Shown here: positions 33,725 to 41,363 of the stretch, one piece after another
Layout of the letters: each line of letters begins with the position of its first letter
Position numbering within the stretch: the first letter of the stretch is position 1
Origin: Agromyces cerinus
GTDB lineage: Bacteria > Actinomycetota > Actinomycetes > Actinomycetales > Microbacteriaceae
Length of the DNA: 64,000 nt
Assembly: GCF_016907835.1 (NCBI RefSeq)
Contig: NZ_JAFBCT010000001.1
Location: forward strand, 1,860,001-1,924,000
Direction: 5' to 3'
Notes under the pieces: generated by a model
Database searches by the model: none
What the model was told of the DNA's origin: nothing
Seen by the model: the letters and a program-made list of their open reading frames with translations, nothing else
Made by a program: the position numbers and the translations under genes

Positions 33725-35019
33725 CGGGCGACCGCCTGCGGCTCGCTCCACGTGAACTCCGCGACGGATGACGGCAACATCTCGGTGCCGGCGCCGGGAG
33801 CGCTCGGAGCCAGGTAGCGACCGTGCTCCACGACCGTCGGGGTCACGAAGTGCTCGTGGAGGTGGTCGACGTACTCGACCATGCGTCCGTCCATCGTGCC
33901 GGAGACCGCCACGTAGTCGAACATCGAGAGGTGCTGCACGGCCTCGCAGAGTCCGACGCCGCCGGCGTGCGGGCAGACCGGAACCCCGAACTTCGCCGCG
34001 AGCAGCAGGTTCGCGATGTTCTCGTTCACGCCGCCGACGCGGGTGGCGTCGATCTGCATGACGTCCATGCCACCGGCCTGCAGCAGCTGCTTGAAGACGA
34101 CGCGGTTCTGCACGTGCTCGCCCGTCGCCACGCGGATCGGCGCGACGCCACGGGCGATCGCGGCGTGTCCGAGGATGTCGTCGGGACTCGTCGGCTCCTC
34201 GATCCAGGCGAGGTCGAACTGCGCGAGCGCGTTCACCCAGCGGATGGCGTCGGCGACGTCCCAGCGCTGGTTGGCGTCGATCGCGATCGGGAAGTCGGGA
34301 CCGACGGTCTTGCGCGCGATGGCGAGGCGGCGGATGTCGTCGTCGAGATCGGCGCCGACCTTCAGCTTGATCTGCGGGAAGCCGTCGGCGACCGCCTCCC
34401 GGCAGAGGCGCTCGAGCTTCTCGTCGGAGTAGCCGAGCCAGCCCGGGCTCGTCGTGTACGCGGGGTAGCCGGTCGCCTGCAGGCGCGCGACGCGCTCGGC
34501 ACGGCCGGGTTCAGCTGCGCGGAGGATCTCGAGCGCCTCTTCGGGCGTCAGCGCGTCGCTGAGGTAGCGGAAGTCGACGAGGGAGACGAGCTCTTCGGGG
34601 CTCAGGCTCGCGAGGTGGAGCCAGAGCGGCTGGCCGGCGCGCTTCGCACGGAGGTCCCACAGCGCGTTCACGACCGCGCCGATGGCCATGTGCATGACGC
34701 CCTTCTCGGGGCCGAGCCAGCGCAGCTGCGAGTCGTGCAGCAGCATGCGGGATGTCGCGCCCATGTCGCCGAGCAGCTCCTCGACGTCGCGGCCGACGAG
34801 GTGACCGCGGAGCGTCTCGAGTGCCGCGACCTCGACGTCGTTGCCGCGCCCGATCGTGAAGACGAACGCGTGCCCTTCCAGGCCGTCTTCGGCGTCGGTC
34901 CTGATCACCAGGTAGGCCGCCGAGTAGTCGGGGTCGGGGTTCATCGCGTCCGACCCGTCGAGTGCGAGCGAGGTCGGGAATCGGATGTCGTGGGTGTCGA
35001 CGGCGATGATTGCGGTCAT
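33721..35019 (-). CDS. L-fuconate dehydratase
   Basis: A 432-residue enolase-superfamily enzyme of the L-fuconate dehydratase/ENOSF1 group. Distinctive stretches are [36 protein letters not shown] (KxK), [48 protein letters not shown], and [20 protein letters not shown] with the catalytic His. It converts L-fuconate to 2-keto-3-deoxy-L-fuconate. Length and motifs match the Xanthomonas enzyme. AAAGGA precedes the ATG. It heads a two-gene operon with the aldo/keto reductase. Confidence 0.95.
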   Translation of the reverse strand: MTAIIAVDTHDIRFPTSLALDGSDAMNPDPDYSAAYLVIRTDAEDGLEGHAFVFTIGRGNDVEVAALETLRGHLVGRDVEELLGDMGATSRMLLHDSQLRWLGPEKGVMHMAIGAVVNALWDLRAKRAGQPLWLHLASLSPEELVSLVDFRYLSDALTPEEALEILRAAEPGRAERVARLQATGYPAYTTSPGWLGYSDEKLERLCREAVADGFPQIKLKVGADLDDDIRRLAIARKTVGPDFPIAIDANQRWDVADAIRWVNALAQFDLAWIEEPTSPDDILGHAAIARGVAPIRVATGEHVQNRVVFKQLLQAGGMDVMQIDATRVGGVNENIANLLLAAKFGVPVCPHAGGVGLCEAVQHLSMFDYVAVSGTMDGRMVEYVDHLHEHFVTPTVVEHGRYLAPSAPGAGTEMLPSSVAEFTWSEPQAVAR

Positions 35020-35042
35020 GGGGTCCTTTCGTGACAGGTTCG

Positions 35043-35093
35043 ATCCTAAACATCCGATGTATAGGTGTCAATCTCGACGAAATGTGCCAGAAT
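35043..35093. promoter_or_regulatory. Divergent promoters with a palindromic operator
   Basis: Toward the dehydratase the minus strand has TTGACA (35071-35066), exactly 17 nt and TAGGAT (35048-35043). The spacer contains the palindrome ACATC-C-GATGT (35050-35060 on the plus strand). Toward the hydrolase, GTGTCA (35065-35070) and CAGAAT (35088-35093) are also 17 nt apart. A repressor on the palindrome would block the dehydratase promoter and sit just upstream of the other. Confidence 0.72.
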
Positions 35094-35147
35094 CGGCGAA
35101 GTACCCGCGAATTCGTCGGAACGATCAGACTTCAGAAAGAGCACAGC

Positions 35148-35996
35148 ATGAGATTCGCCCGCCTCGGCAACGTCGGCATCGAGATCCCCGTCGTCCTCGA
35201 CGGCGATCGCACCCTCGACCTGCGATCGATCACCGCCGACGTCGACGGCGCCTTCCTGAGCGGCGAGGGCGTCGAGCGCGCTCGCGCGGCGGTCGCCGCC
35301 GGCGAACTCCCCGACCTTCCAGACGCTGCGAGCCTCCGCATCGGCGCACCGATCGCCCGCCCCTCGGCGGTCTACTGCATCGGCATGAACTACGCGGCCC
35401 ACGCCGCCGAGTCGGGCTCCGAGCCGCCCAAGCAGATTGTCATGTTCATGAAGTCGCCGAACACCGTCGTCGGCCCCTTCGACGACGTCGCGATCCCGCG
35501 CGGCAGCGAGAAGACCGACTGGGAGGTCGAGCTCGGCATCGTCATCGGTCGCCGTGCGAGCTACCTCGACTCCCCCGCCGACGCCCGCGCCCACATCGCC
35601 GGCTTCGTGATGGCCAACGACCTCTCCGAGCGCGACTGGCAGATCGCGGTCTCGGGCGGCCAGTGGTCGAAGGGCAAGAGCGCTCCGGGCTTCTGCCCCA
35701 CGGGGCCCTGGCTCGCCACGAACGACGAGCTGAACGCCGACGACGTGCGCCTGCGCAGCTTCGTCAACGGCGAGCCGCGCCAGGACTCGCGCACGGGCGA
35801 CCTCATCTTCGACATCGACACGATCGTCTGGACGCTCAGCCAGTACCTCGCACTCGAGCCGGGCGACCTCGTGCTCACCGGCACCCCCGAGGGCGTGGCC
35901 CTGTCGGGTCGCTTCCCCTACCTCGCCGCGGGCGACGTCGTCGAACTCGACATCGAGGGCCTCGGCAGCCAGCGCCAGCAGTACGTCTCCGCCTGA
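35148..35996 (+). CDS. FAH-family hydrolase, probable 2,4-diketo-3-deoxy-L-fuconate hydrolase
   Basis: A 282-residue fumarylacetoacetase-fold enzyme. Metal and catalytic features are CIGMNYAAHAAESG, MKSPNTVVGPFD, DWEVELGIVIGR (Glu ligands), VMANDLSERDWQ (Asp) and LVLTGTPEGVALSG. The closest named relatives have the role of splitting 2,4-diketo-3-deoxy-L-fuconate into pyruvate and L-lactate. GAAAGAG lies before the ATG. It is followed 32 nt later by the SDR of the preceding reaction, consistent with one operon. Confidence 0.9.
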   Translation: MRFARLGNVGIEIPVVLDGDRTLDLRSITADVDGAFLSGEGVERARAAVAAGELPDLPDAASLRIGAPIARPSAVYCIGMNYAAHAAESGSEPPKQIVMFMKSPNTVVGPFDDVAIPRGSEKTDWEVELGIVIGRRASYLDSPADARAHIAGFVMANDLSERDWQIAVSGGQWSKGKSAPGFCPTGPWLATNDELNADDVRLRSFVNGEPRQDSRTGDLIFDIDTIVWTLSQYLALEPGDLVLTGTPEGVALSGRFPYLAAGDVVELDIEGLGSQRQQYVSA

Positions 35997-36028
35997 TTCC
36001 GATCGACCCGACGCAGAAGGATCCCCCT

Positions 36029-36787
36029 ATGAGCAACGAATTCACCGGCCTCGTCGCGATCGTCACCGGCGGGGCGTCCGGCATCGGCGCCGCGATCGCC
36101 GACCGCCTCCAGCAGGGCGGCGCTCGAGTCGCTGTCTTCGACCTGCAGCCGGATGCCGCGGCGCACGCCGATCTCGCGATCGCGGTCGACGTGGCCGACG
36201 ACGCCAGCGTGCGAGCGGGCGTCGAACGCGTCGCGACCGAGTTCGGCCGCATCGACATCGTCGTGAACAACGCCGGCATCGGGGCGCAGGGCACGATCGA
36301 GTCGAACCCCGACGAGGAATGGCACAAGGTGTTCGACATCAACGTGCTGGGCATGATGCGGGTCGCCCGCGCGGCGCTGCCCCACCTGCGGAACTCTCCT
36401 GCGGCATCGATCGTCAACACCGCCTCCATCGCGGCGACGGCCGGGCTCCCCCAGCGCGCGCTCTACAGCGCGAGCAAGGGCGCGGTCGCCGCGCTCACGC
36501 GAGCCATGGCCGCCGACCACCTGCGCGAGGGCATCCGGGTGAACGCCGTGAACCCCGGCACCGCCGACACGCCGTGGATCGGCCGCCTGCTGGCGTCGGC
36601 CGCAGACCCCGCTGCCGAGCGCGCCGCCCTCGAGGCCCGGCAGCCGCACGGCCGCCTGGTGTCGGCCGACGAGGTCGCCGGTGCGGTCGCGTACCTCGCG
36701 AGCCCTGCATCGGGCTCGACCACCGGCGTCGAACTCGCCGTCGACGGCGGCATGCAGGAGTTGCGCCTGCGTCCGGCAGGCAGCTGA
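36029..36787 (+). CDS. SDR oxidoreductase, probable 2-keto-3-deoxy-L-fuconate dehydrogenase
   Basis: A 252-residue short-chain dehydrogenase. Cofactor loop TGGASGIGAAIADRLQ near residue 15, an acidic residue after strand 2 (VFDLQ) that favours NAD, NNAGIG, catalytic Ser in NTASI, YSASKGA with Tyr and Lys, and a C-terminal VAYLASPASGSTTGVELAVD. Position between the diketo hydrolase and the rest of the pathway supports oxidation of the C4 hydroxyl of 2-keto-3-deoxy-L-fuconate. AGAAGGA precedes the ATG. Confidence 0.9.
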   Translation: MSNEFTGLVAIVTGGASGIGAAIADRLQQGGARVAVFDLQPDAAAHADLAIAVDVADDASVRAGVERVATEFGRIDIVVNNAGIGAQGTIESNPDEEWHKVFDINVLGMMRVARAALPHLRNSPAASIVNTASIAATAGLPQRALYSASKGAVAALTRAMAADHLREGIRVNAVNPGTADTPWIGRLLASAADPAAERAALEARQPHGRLVSADEVAGAVAYLASPASGSTTGVELAVDGGMQELRLRPAGS

Positions 36788-36823
36788 CGCGGCATCCGCT
36801 CGTTTGTCGACGTGGCGGTGCAT

Positions 36824-36857
36824 CCGGCTGTGTTCGTTGTACATCGTGCACAGCCGG
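36824..36857. repeat. Perfect 9-bp inverted repeat between SDR and second FAH gene
   Basis: CCGGCTGTG (36824-36832) and CACAGCCGG (36849-36857) flank 16 nt containing TTGTACATCGTG. It lies 37 nt beyond the SDR stop and ends 17 nt before the TAGCCT box of the next gene, so it could be a terminator or an operator. The inner TACATCG resembles half of the island operator. Confidence 0.65.
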
Positions 36858-36886
36858 TTCGCCGCGTCTCCCGATAGCCTGAACAG

Positions 36887-37762
36887 GTGAAGTTCGCGCA
36901 CCTGAGAGCCGAAGGCCAGACGACCCCTCGGCTCGCGGCGGTGATCGCGGAATCCGCGCTCTTCCTCGACGAGTTCATGGAGCGACCGCCGCGCGACCTG
37001 CAAGACCTCATCGAGCGTGGCCCCGAAGGCCTCGCCGAGGTGCGCGAGGTCGTCGACACGGCCGTCTCGCTCGGCGCAGAGCTGACACCGGTCGCCGGGC
37101 TCCGCCACTCCTCTGCCGTGCTCCGCCCCGCGCAGGTCATCGCGATCGGCGCGAACTACGCCGCACACGCCTCGGAGCTGAAGCTGCGCTCCGAGACGGC
37201 GATGACGATCTTCTCGCTCTGGCCGAACTCGCTCACGGCGCACGGCGCCACGACCACCTGGCCAGAAGACCTCACGACACAGGTCGACTACGAGGCCGAG
37301 CTCGGCGTCATCATCGGCCGGTCCGCGCGCGGCGTCCACGAGCGCGATGCGCTCGATTACGTGTGGGGCTACACCGTCGTCAACGACATCACCGCCCGCG
37401 ACATCCAGTTCAGCGAGGCGCAGTGGTCGCGCTGCAAGTCGTTCGACGGCTTCACGCCGACCGGGCCCGTCGTCGTCACCGCCGACGAGATCCCCGACCC
37501 GCAGGACCTCTGGTTGACCACGAACCTCGACGGCAGCATCATGCAGGACGCGTCGACGAACGAGATGGTGCGCAGCGTCGCCGAGATCATCTCGCTGCTC
37601 TCGCGTTCGGCGACGATCCCCCCGGGCACCCTCATCTCGACCGGCAGCCCTGGCGGCGCGGGCTACTCCCGTAAGCCCCCGGTGTTCCTGCGCGACGGCT
37701 CGACCGTCACGGTGACCGTCGAGGGCATCGGTTCGCTGACGACGCACTGCCGGGTCATCTGA
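36887..37762 (+). CDS. FAH-family hydrolase, second copy
   Basis: A 291-residue FAH protein distinct from the one at 35148. It has AIGANYAAHASELKLRSETA, DYEAELGVIIGRSARGVHER, TVVNDITARDIQFSEAQWSR and LISTGSPGGAGYSRKPPVFL. The catalytic His and acidic metal ligands are kept, but the substrate pocket sequences differ (SRKPP rather than VALSGR). GTG is 6 nt after TAGCCT (36875-36880), so it has its own leaderless message. It may act on a product of the second enolase-superfamily dehydratase or be a general acylpyruvase. Confidence 0.88.
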   Translation: MKFAHLRAEGQTTPRLAAVIAESALFLDEFMERPPRDLQDLIERGPEGLAEVREVVDTAVSLGAELTPVAGLRHSSAVLRPAQVIAIGANYAAHASELKLRSETAMTIFSLWPNSLTAHGATTTWPEDLTTQVDYEAELGVIIGRSARGVHERDALDYVWGYTVVNDITARDIQFSEAQWSRCKSFDGFTPTGPVVVTADEIPDPQDLWLTTNLDGSIMQDASTNEMVRSVAEIISLLSRSATIPPGTLISTGSPGGAGYSRKPPVFLRDGSTVTVTVEGIGSLTTHCRVI

Positions 37763-37765
37763 CCC

Positions 37766-37805
37766 GTCGGTGCCGCCTCCGCCGTATCGCGGCCGCGGCA
37801 CCGAC
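37766..37805. terminator. Bidirectional hairpin between second FAH gene and aspA
   Basis: GTCGGTGCCGC (37766-37776) and GCGGCACCGAC (37795-37805) form an 11-bp stem around an 18-nt loop. It separates two convergent genes. Confidence 0.7.
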
Positions 37806-37813
37806 AGCGGGCC

Positions 37814-39322
37814 TCACTCCGAGGGCTCGCCCTGCAGGTCGATGAGCGGAATGGCCATCGTGATCGGGCGGATGCCCGAGAGCTTCGAGGGCTGCAGCTG
37901 CGCCATCACGGCCTCGCGGCTCATGAGTCCGGCCTCGACCACCAGGTCGGCGACGGGCCGGCCCGTCTTCAGCGCGAGCTTGGCGATGGTGGATGCCTCG
38001 GTGTACCCGATGAACGGGATGAGCGCGGTGATCACGCCGACGCTCGAGGCGACCATCGCCTCGAGCCGGTCGACGTTGGCCGTGATGCCGTCGACGCAGT
38101 TGACGCGGAGGGTCCAGCAGGCCTGGCGCATCCACGTGATCGACTGGAGGAGCGAGTGGGCGATGACCGGCTCGAAGGCGTTCAGCTGCAACTGCCCGCT
38201 CTCGGCCGCCATCATGACCGTGACGTCGGCTCCGGCGACCGCATAGGCGACCTGGCTGACGGCCTCGGGGATCACCGGATTGACCTTGCCGGGCATGATG
38301 CTCGAGCCCGCCTGCCGCGGCGGCAGGTTGATCTCGCCGAAGCCCGCCTGCGGGCCCGACGAGAGCAGGCGCAGGTCGTTGCAGATCTTCGAGAGCTTGA
38401 TCGCGCTGCGCTTCAGGGCGCTCGAGAACGTCATGAAGACGCCCGTGTCGCTCGTCGCCTCGATGAGGTCGGGCGCCGACTCGAGGCGGAGCCCCGTGAT
38501 CGCGCTGAGGTGGCGCACGGCGGCCGCCGCGTAGCCGGGGTCGGCCGTGATGCCGGTGCCGATCGCGGTGGCACCGAGGTTCACCTCGGAGAGGAGCTTG
38601 ATGGTCTCGTTCAACCGCTCGTAGTCTTCGCCGAGCGTCGTCGCGAAGCTGTGGAACTCCTGGCCGAGGGTCATCGGCACGGCGTCCTGCAGCTGGGTGC
38701 GGCCCACCTTCAGCACCTCGTGGAACTCCTGGCCCTTGCGGCCGAACGAGACGCGCAGCAGGTCGAGTTCGCGCATCATCGTCGTGAGCGAGAACGTCAT
38801 CGCGAGCTTGACCGCGGTCGGGTAGGTGTCGTTCGTCGACTGGCTGCGGTTGACGTCGTCGATCGGGTGCAGCACGTCGTAGCGGCCCTTGGGGAACCCG
38901 GCGATCTCGAGCGCGAGGTTCGCGATGACCTCGTTGGCGTTCATGTTCGTCGAGGTGCCCGCGCCGCCCTGGATGACGCCGACCACGAACTGCTCGTGAT
39001 GCTCGCCGTCGATGATGCGCTGGCACGCCTCGTCGATCCACGCGGCCTTCTGGTCGGTGAGCACGCCGACCTCGCGATTGGCGCGGGCGGCGGCCTGCTT
39101 GACCGAGGCGAGGGCCACGACGAGGTCGGGATAGACCGAGATCGGGCGCTTCGAGATCGGGAAGTTCTCGAGCGCACGCATGGTGTGCACACCCCAGTAG
39201 GCGTCGGCGGGAACCTCGACCGAGCCGAGCGAGTCGGTCTCGGTGCGGGTCGGCGGCTGCGCACCGCTGCCGACGAGCGTCGGATCGGTGTACGTGTCGT
39301 CGGTGGACTCGGGCTCGTGCAT
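37814..39322 (-). CDS. aspA: Aspartate ammonia-lyase
   Basis: A 502-residue aspartase/fumarase-superfamily enzyme. Signatures: GTSTNMNANEVIANLA, NRSQSTNDTYPTAVKL, VGRTQLQDAVPMTLGQEF and the family motif GSSIMPGKVNPV near residue 350. It has the HPIDDVN loop of aspartases. It deaminates L-aspartate to fumarate. Upstream about 37 residues are acidic and Thr-rich and not part of the core. GGAGGAAGAC precedes the ATG at 39322, and a -10 box TAGGCT lies about 110 bp upstream. Confusion with fumarase is possible but the aspartase loop is clear. Confidence 0.93.
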   Translation of the reverse strand: MHEPESTDDTYTDPTLVGSGAQPPTRTETDSLGSVEVPADAYWGVHTMRALENFPISKRPISVYPDLVVALASVKQAAARANREVGVLTDQKAAWIDEACQRIIDGEHHEQFVVGVIQGGAGTSTNMNANEVIANLALEIAGFPKGRYDVLHPIDDVNRSQSTNDTYPTAVKLAMTFSLTTMMRELDLLRVSFGRKGQEFHEVLKVGRTQLQDAVPMTLGQEFHSFATTLGEDYERLNETIKLLSEVNLGATAIGTGITADPGYAAAAVRHLSAITGLRLESAPDLIEATSDTGVFMTFSSALKRSAIKLSKICNDLRLLSSGPQAGFGEINLPPRQAGSSIMPGKVNPVIPEAVSQVAYAVAGADVTVMMAAESGQLQLNAFEPVIAHSLLQSITWMRQACWTLRVNCVDGITANVDRLEAMVASSVGVITALIPFIGYTEASTIAKLALKTGRPVADLVVEAGLMSREAVMAQLQPSKLSGIRPITMAIPLIDLQGEPSE

Positions 39323-39433
39323 GTCTTCCTCCACGGAGTCGTGCGCGAGTGGACGTCGAGGGTGTCGACGCCCCCGCAGCCGGCTCCATCGCCTGGGGTC
39401 TGCGCGGGGTCGCCGCGCTCGTACTCGTCAACG

Positions 39434-39439
39434 AGCCTA
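39434..39439 (-). promoter_or_regulatory. Putative aspA -10 element
   Basis: TAGGCT on the minus strand. It would start a message with about a 105-nt leader before the aspA ATG. The 39323-39577 gap otherwise holds only this element and the terminator at 39469-39502. Confidence 0.45.
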
Positions 39440-39468
39440 TCGCCGCCGGTGCGACGAGACGAATGCGA

Positions 39469-39502
39469 CGAAGGGCCCGGCCGTTCGCGGCCGGGCCCTT
39501 CG
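39469..39502 (-). terminator. Terminator of the ethanolamine permease gene
   Basis: Fifteen-bp perfect stem, CGAAGGGCCCGGCCG and its complement, closed by a TTCG tetraloop. It lies 75 nt after the permease stop on the minus strand. Confidence 0.8.
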
Positions 39503-39577
39503 ACGTGCCGATCGACACCACAGGAGGAGGTGCCGCTCGGCGGCGACGGGCGCCCCCACGCCCGCCGCCCGCTCCGA

Positions 39578-41140
39578 TCAGACCCGGTCGGACTCGTCGA
39601 CGCCGTCGGTGGCGAGCAGTTCGCTCTCGACGGCGCCGCCGTAGCCCTCGGACTGAGGGTCGCCGTGCAGTCCCCCGGACACGGCGTATTCCTCCTCCGG
39701 CGACAGGATGAGTCGGTGCCGGCCCCACAGTGCGAAGATCGCGAGCATCACCGCGTAGACGACGCCGATGGCGATGATCGCGGGCACGAACGTCGGATTC
39801 AGCAGGAACCCGAGGAAGATGAGCGCGGCGATCAGCGCGGCGACCACGGCCCCCGGCACGCCCCACGGGCTGACGTAGGGCCGCTTCGCGTTCGGGTACT
39901 TGCGGCGGAGGATCACGAACGCGACCATCTGCAGCAGGTAGGCGAGCACCGCGCCCCAGACGGCGATGTTCAGCACGATGGCGCCGGCGACCGCGCCCGC
40001 TCCCTCGGCGTCGACCTGGGCGAGCACGTCGAGCACGACGAGCGCGACGAAGCCGATGATCGCGCCTGCGACGAGGGCGACCCACGGCGTCTGGCGCTTG
40101 CCCGTGAGGGAGAGGAACTTCGGGTAGTAGCCGGCCCGCGAGAGCGAGTACATGTTGCGCCCGTAGGCGAACATGATGCCCTGCAGCGACGCGAGCAGTC
40201 CGATGAGCGCGAACAGCGCGAGCACCGCGGCGAGTTCGTCGCCGACGATGGCCCGGAAGCCGTCGAGCAGCGGCTCGCCCGCCGTGCCGGTGGCCTCGGC
40301 CCCGACGACGCCGGTGTTGAGGAACAGCACGAGCAGGCCCGTCACGATGAGCGTGGCACGGGCGATCAGGCCGGCCTTCGGGATGTCGCGAACGGGGTCC
40401 TTCGACTCCTCGGCCGCGAGCGGCAGCTCCTCGATGCCGAGGAAGAACCACATCGCGAACGGCAGCGCGAACAGGATCGGCAGCACGCCGTGCGGGAGGA
40501 ACGCGGTCTGCCCGGCGTCGGGAACGATGTCGAAGAGCTTGTCCCACGAGAACTGGCCCGAGAAGATCGCCATCGCGCTGAAGACGAGCAGGATCGCGAT
40601 CGAGATGATCGAGACGACGATCGCGAACTTGAACGAGATGCTCGCCCCGGCCGCGTTGATGCCGATGAAGACGAGGTAGAGGATCACCCACCAGACCCAC
40701 TGCGGCATCGAGAACCCGAGCAGTTCGCTCGTGATCGCGTCGGCGTAGGAGCCGGAGAAGAACACGATCACCGCGGTGGTCGCGACGTACTCGATCGTCT
40801 CGGCGAGGCCGGTCACGAAGCCGCCCCATGGCCCCATCGCGGCCCTGGAGAAGGAGTAGGCGCCGCCCGTGTGCGGCATCGCCGACGACATCTCCCCGAT
40901 CGAGAAGATGAGCCCGTAGTACATGACGACGAGCACCGCGAAGGCGATCAGCATGCCGCCGAAGCCGGCGAAGTCGATGCCGAAGTTCCACCCCGAGAAG
41001 TCGCCCGAGATGACGGCCGCGACGGCGAGGCCCCAGAGCCCCCAGACCCCGGCGGTGCGGGTGAGCTTGCGTTTCTCGAAGTACCCGGCCTCGGCGGTCG
41101 TGTACTTCACTCCCGAGACCTTCAGCGTGTCCTTGGTCAT
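39578..41140 (-). CDS. eat: APC-family ethanolamine permease
   Basis: A 520-residue amino acid/polyamine/organocation permease with 12 membrane helices. The sequence GLAVAAVISGDFSGWNFGID and GGMLIAFAVLVVMYYGLIFS is characteristic of ethanolamine permeases (Eat/EutP type), and GIEELPLAAEESKDPVRDIP is the conserved cytoplasmic loop of that group. AAGGGAA precedes the ATG. It is divergent from the glutamine-synthetase-like gene, and both share a control region with two copies of a candidate operator. Imports ethanolamine or a close amine across the membrane. Confidence 0.9.
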   Translation of the reverse strand: MTKDTLKVSGVKYTTAEAGYFEKRKLTRTAGVWGLWGLAVAAVISGDFSGWNFGIDFAGFGGMLIAFAVLVVMYYGLIFSIGEMSSAMPHTGGAYSFSRAAMGPWGGFVTGLAETIEYVATTAVIVFFSGSYADAITSELLGFSMPQWVWWVILYLVFIGINAAGASISFKFAIVVSIISIAILLVFSAMAIFSGQFSWDKLFDIVPDAGQTAFLPHGVLPILFALPFAMWFFLGIEELPLAAEESKDPVRDIPKAGLIARATLIVTGLLVLFLNTGVVGAEATGTAGEPLLDGFRAIVGDELAAVLALFALIGLLASLQGIMFAYGRNMYSLSRAGYYPKFLSLTGKRQTPWVALVAGAIIGFVALVVLDVLAQVDAEGAGAVAGAIVLNIAVWGAVLAYLLQMVAFVILRRKYPNAKRPYVSPWGVPGAVVAALIAALIFLGFLLNPTFVPAIIAIGVVYAVMLAIFALWGRHRLILSPEEEYAVSGGLHGDPQSEGYGGAVESELLATDGVDESDRV

Positions 41141-41220
41141 GGCGGTTCCCTTGCTCTCTCGAAGCGCGCGGCCGCAGCAGCGCGGGGGTGGGATGCGTTG
41201 GCCTGAACTATAGAGCGCCC

Positions 41221-41243
41221 AATGGTTGCCAGTACAGACCTTT
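41221..41243. promoter_or_regulatory. Candidate operator copy 1, permease side
   Basis: AATGGTT, 9 nt, GACCTTT. It overlaps the region upstream of the permease -10 box (TATAGT on the minus strand at 41212-41207). The same spacing and almost the same arms recur at 41318-41340. Confidence 0.65.
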
Positions 41244-41317
41244 TTGAAATGCATTCGGATGAATCCCGCGAGAACTGCGCGGAATCCGGCGAACATGTTC
41301 AACCACGCCTGTGGTGT

Positions 41318-41340
41318 AATGGTCGGCAACCCAGACCATT
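41318..41340. promoter_or_regulatory. Candidate operator copy 2, glutamine-synthetase-like gene side
   Basis: AATGGTC, 9 nt, GACCATT, a perfect 7-bp inverted repeat. It begins in the TGTAAT -10-like box and ends 23 nt before the start codon, a classic repressor location. A GAACATGTTC palindrome lies just upstream at 41291-41300. The FadR-type regulator at 45732 is the likely binder. Confidence 0.7.
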
Positions 41341-41363
41341 CACGACCCACGGAGGCAAAGCGG

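Noticed and set aside
38156..41206. Open frame of about 1000 codons on the plus strand opposite aspA and the permease
   Set aside because: Charged, repetitive translation typical of antisense to high-GC membrane and enzyme genes.
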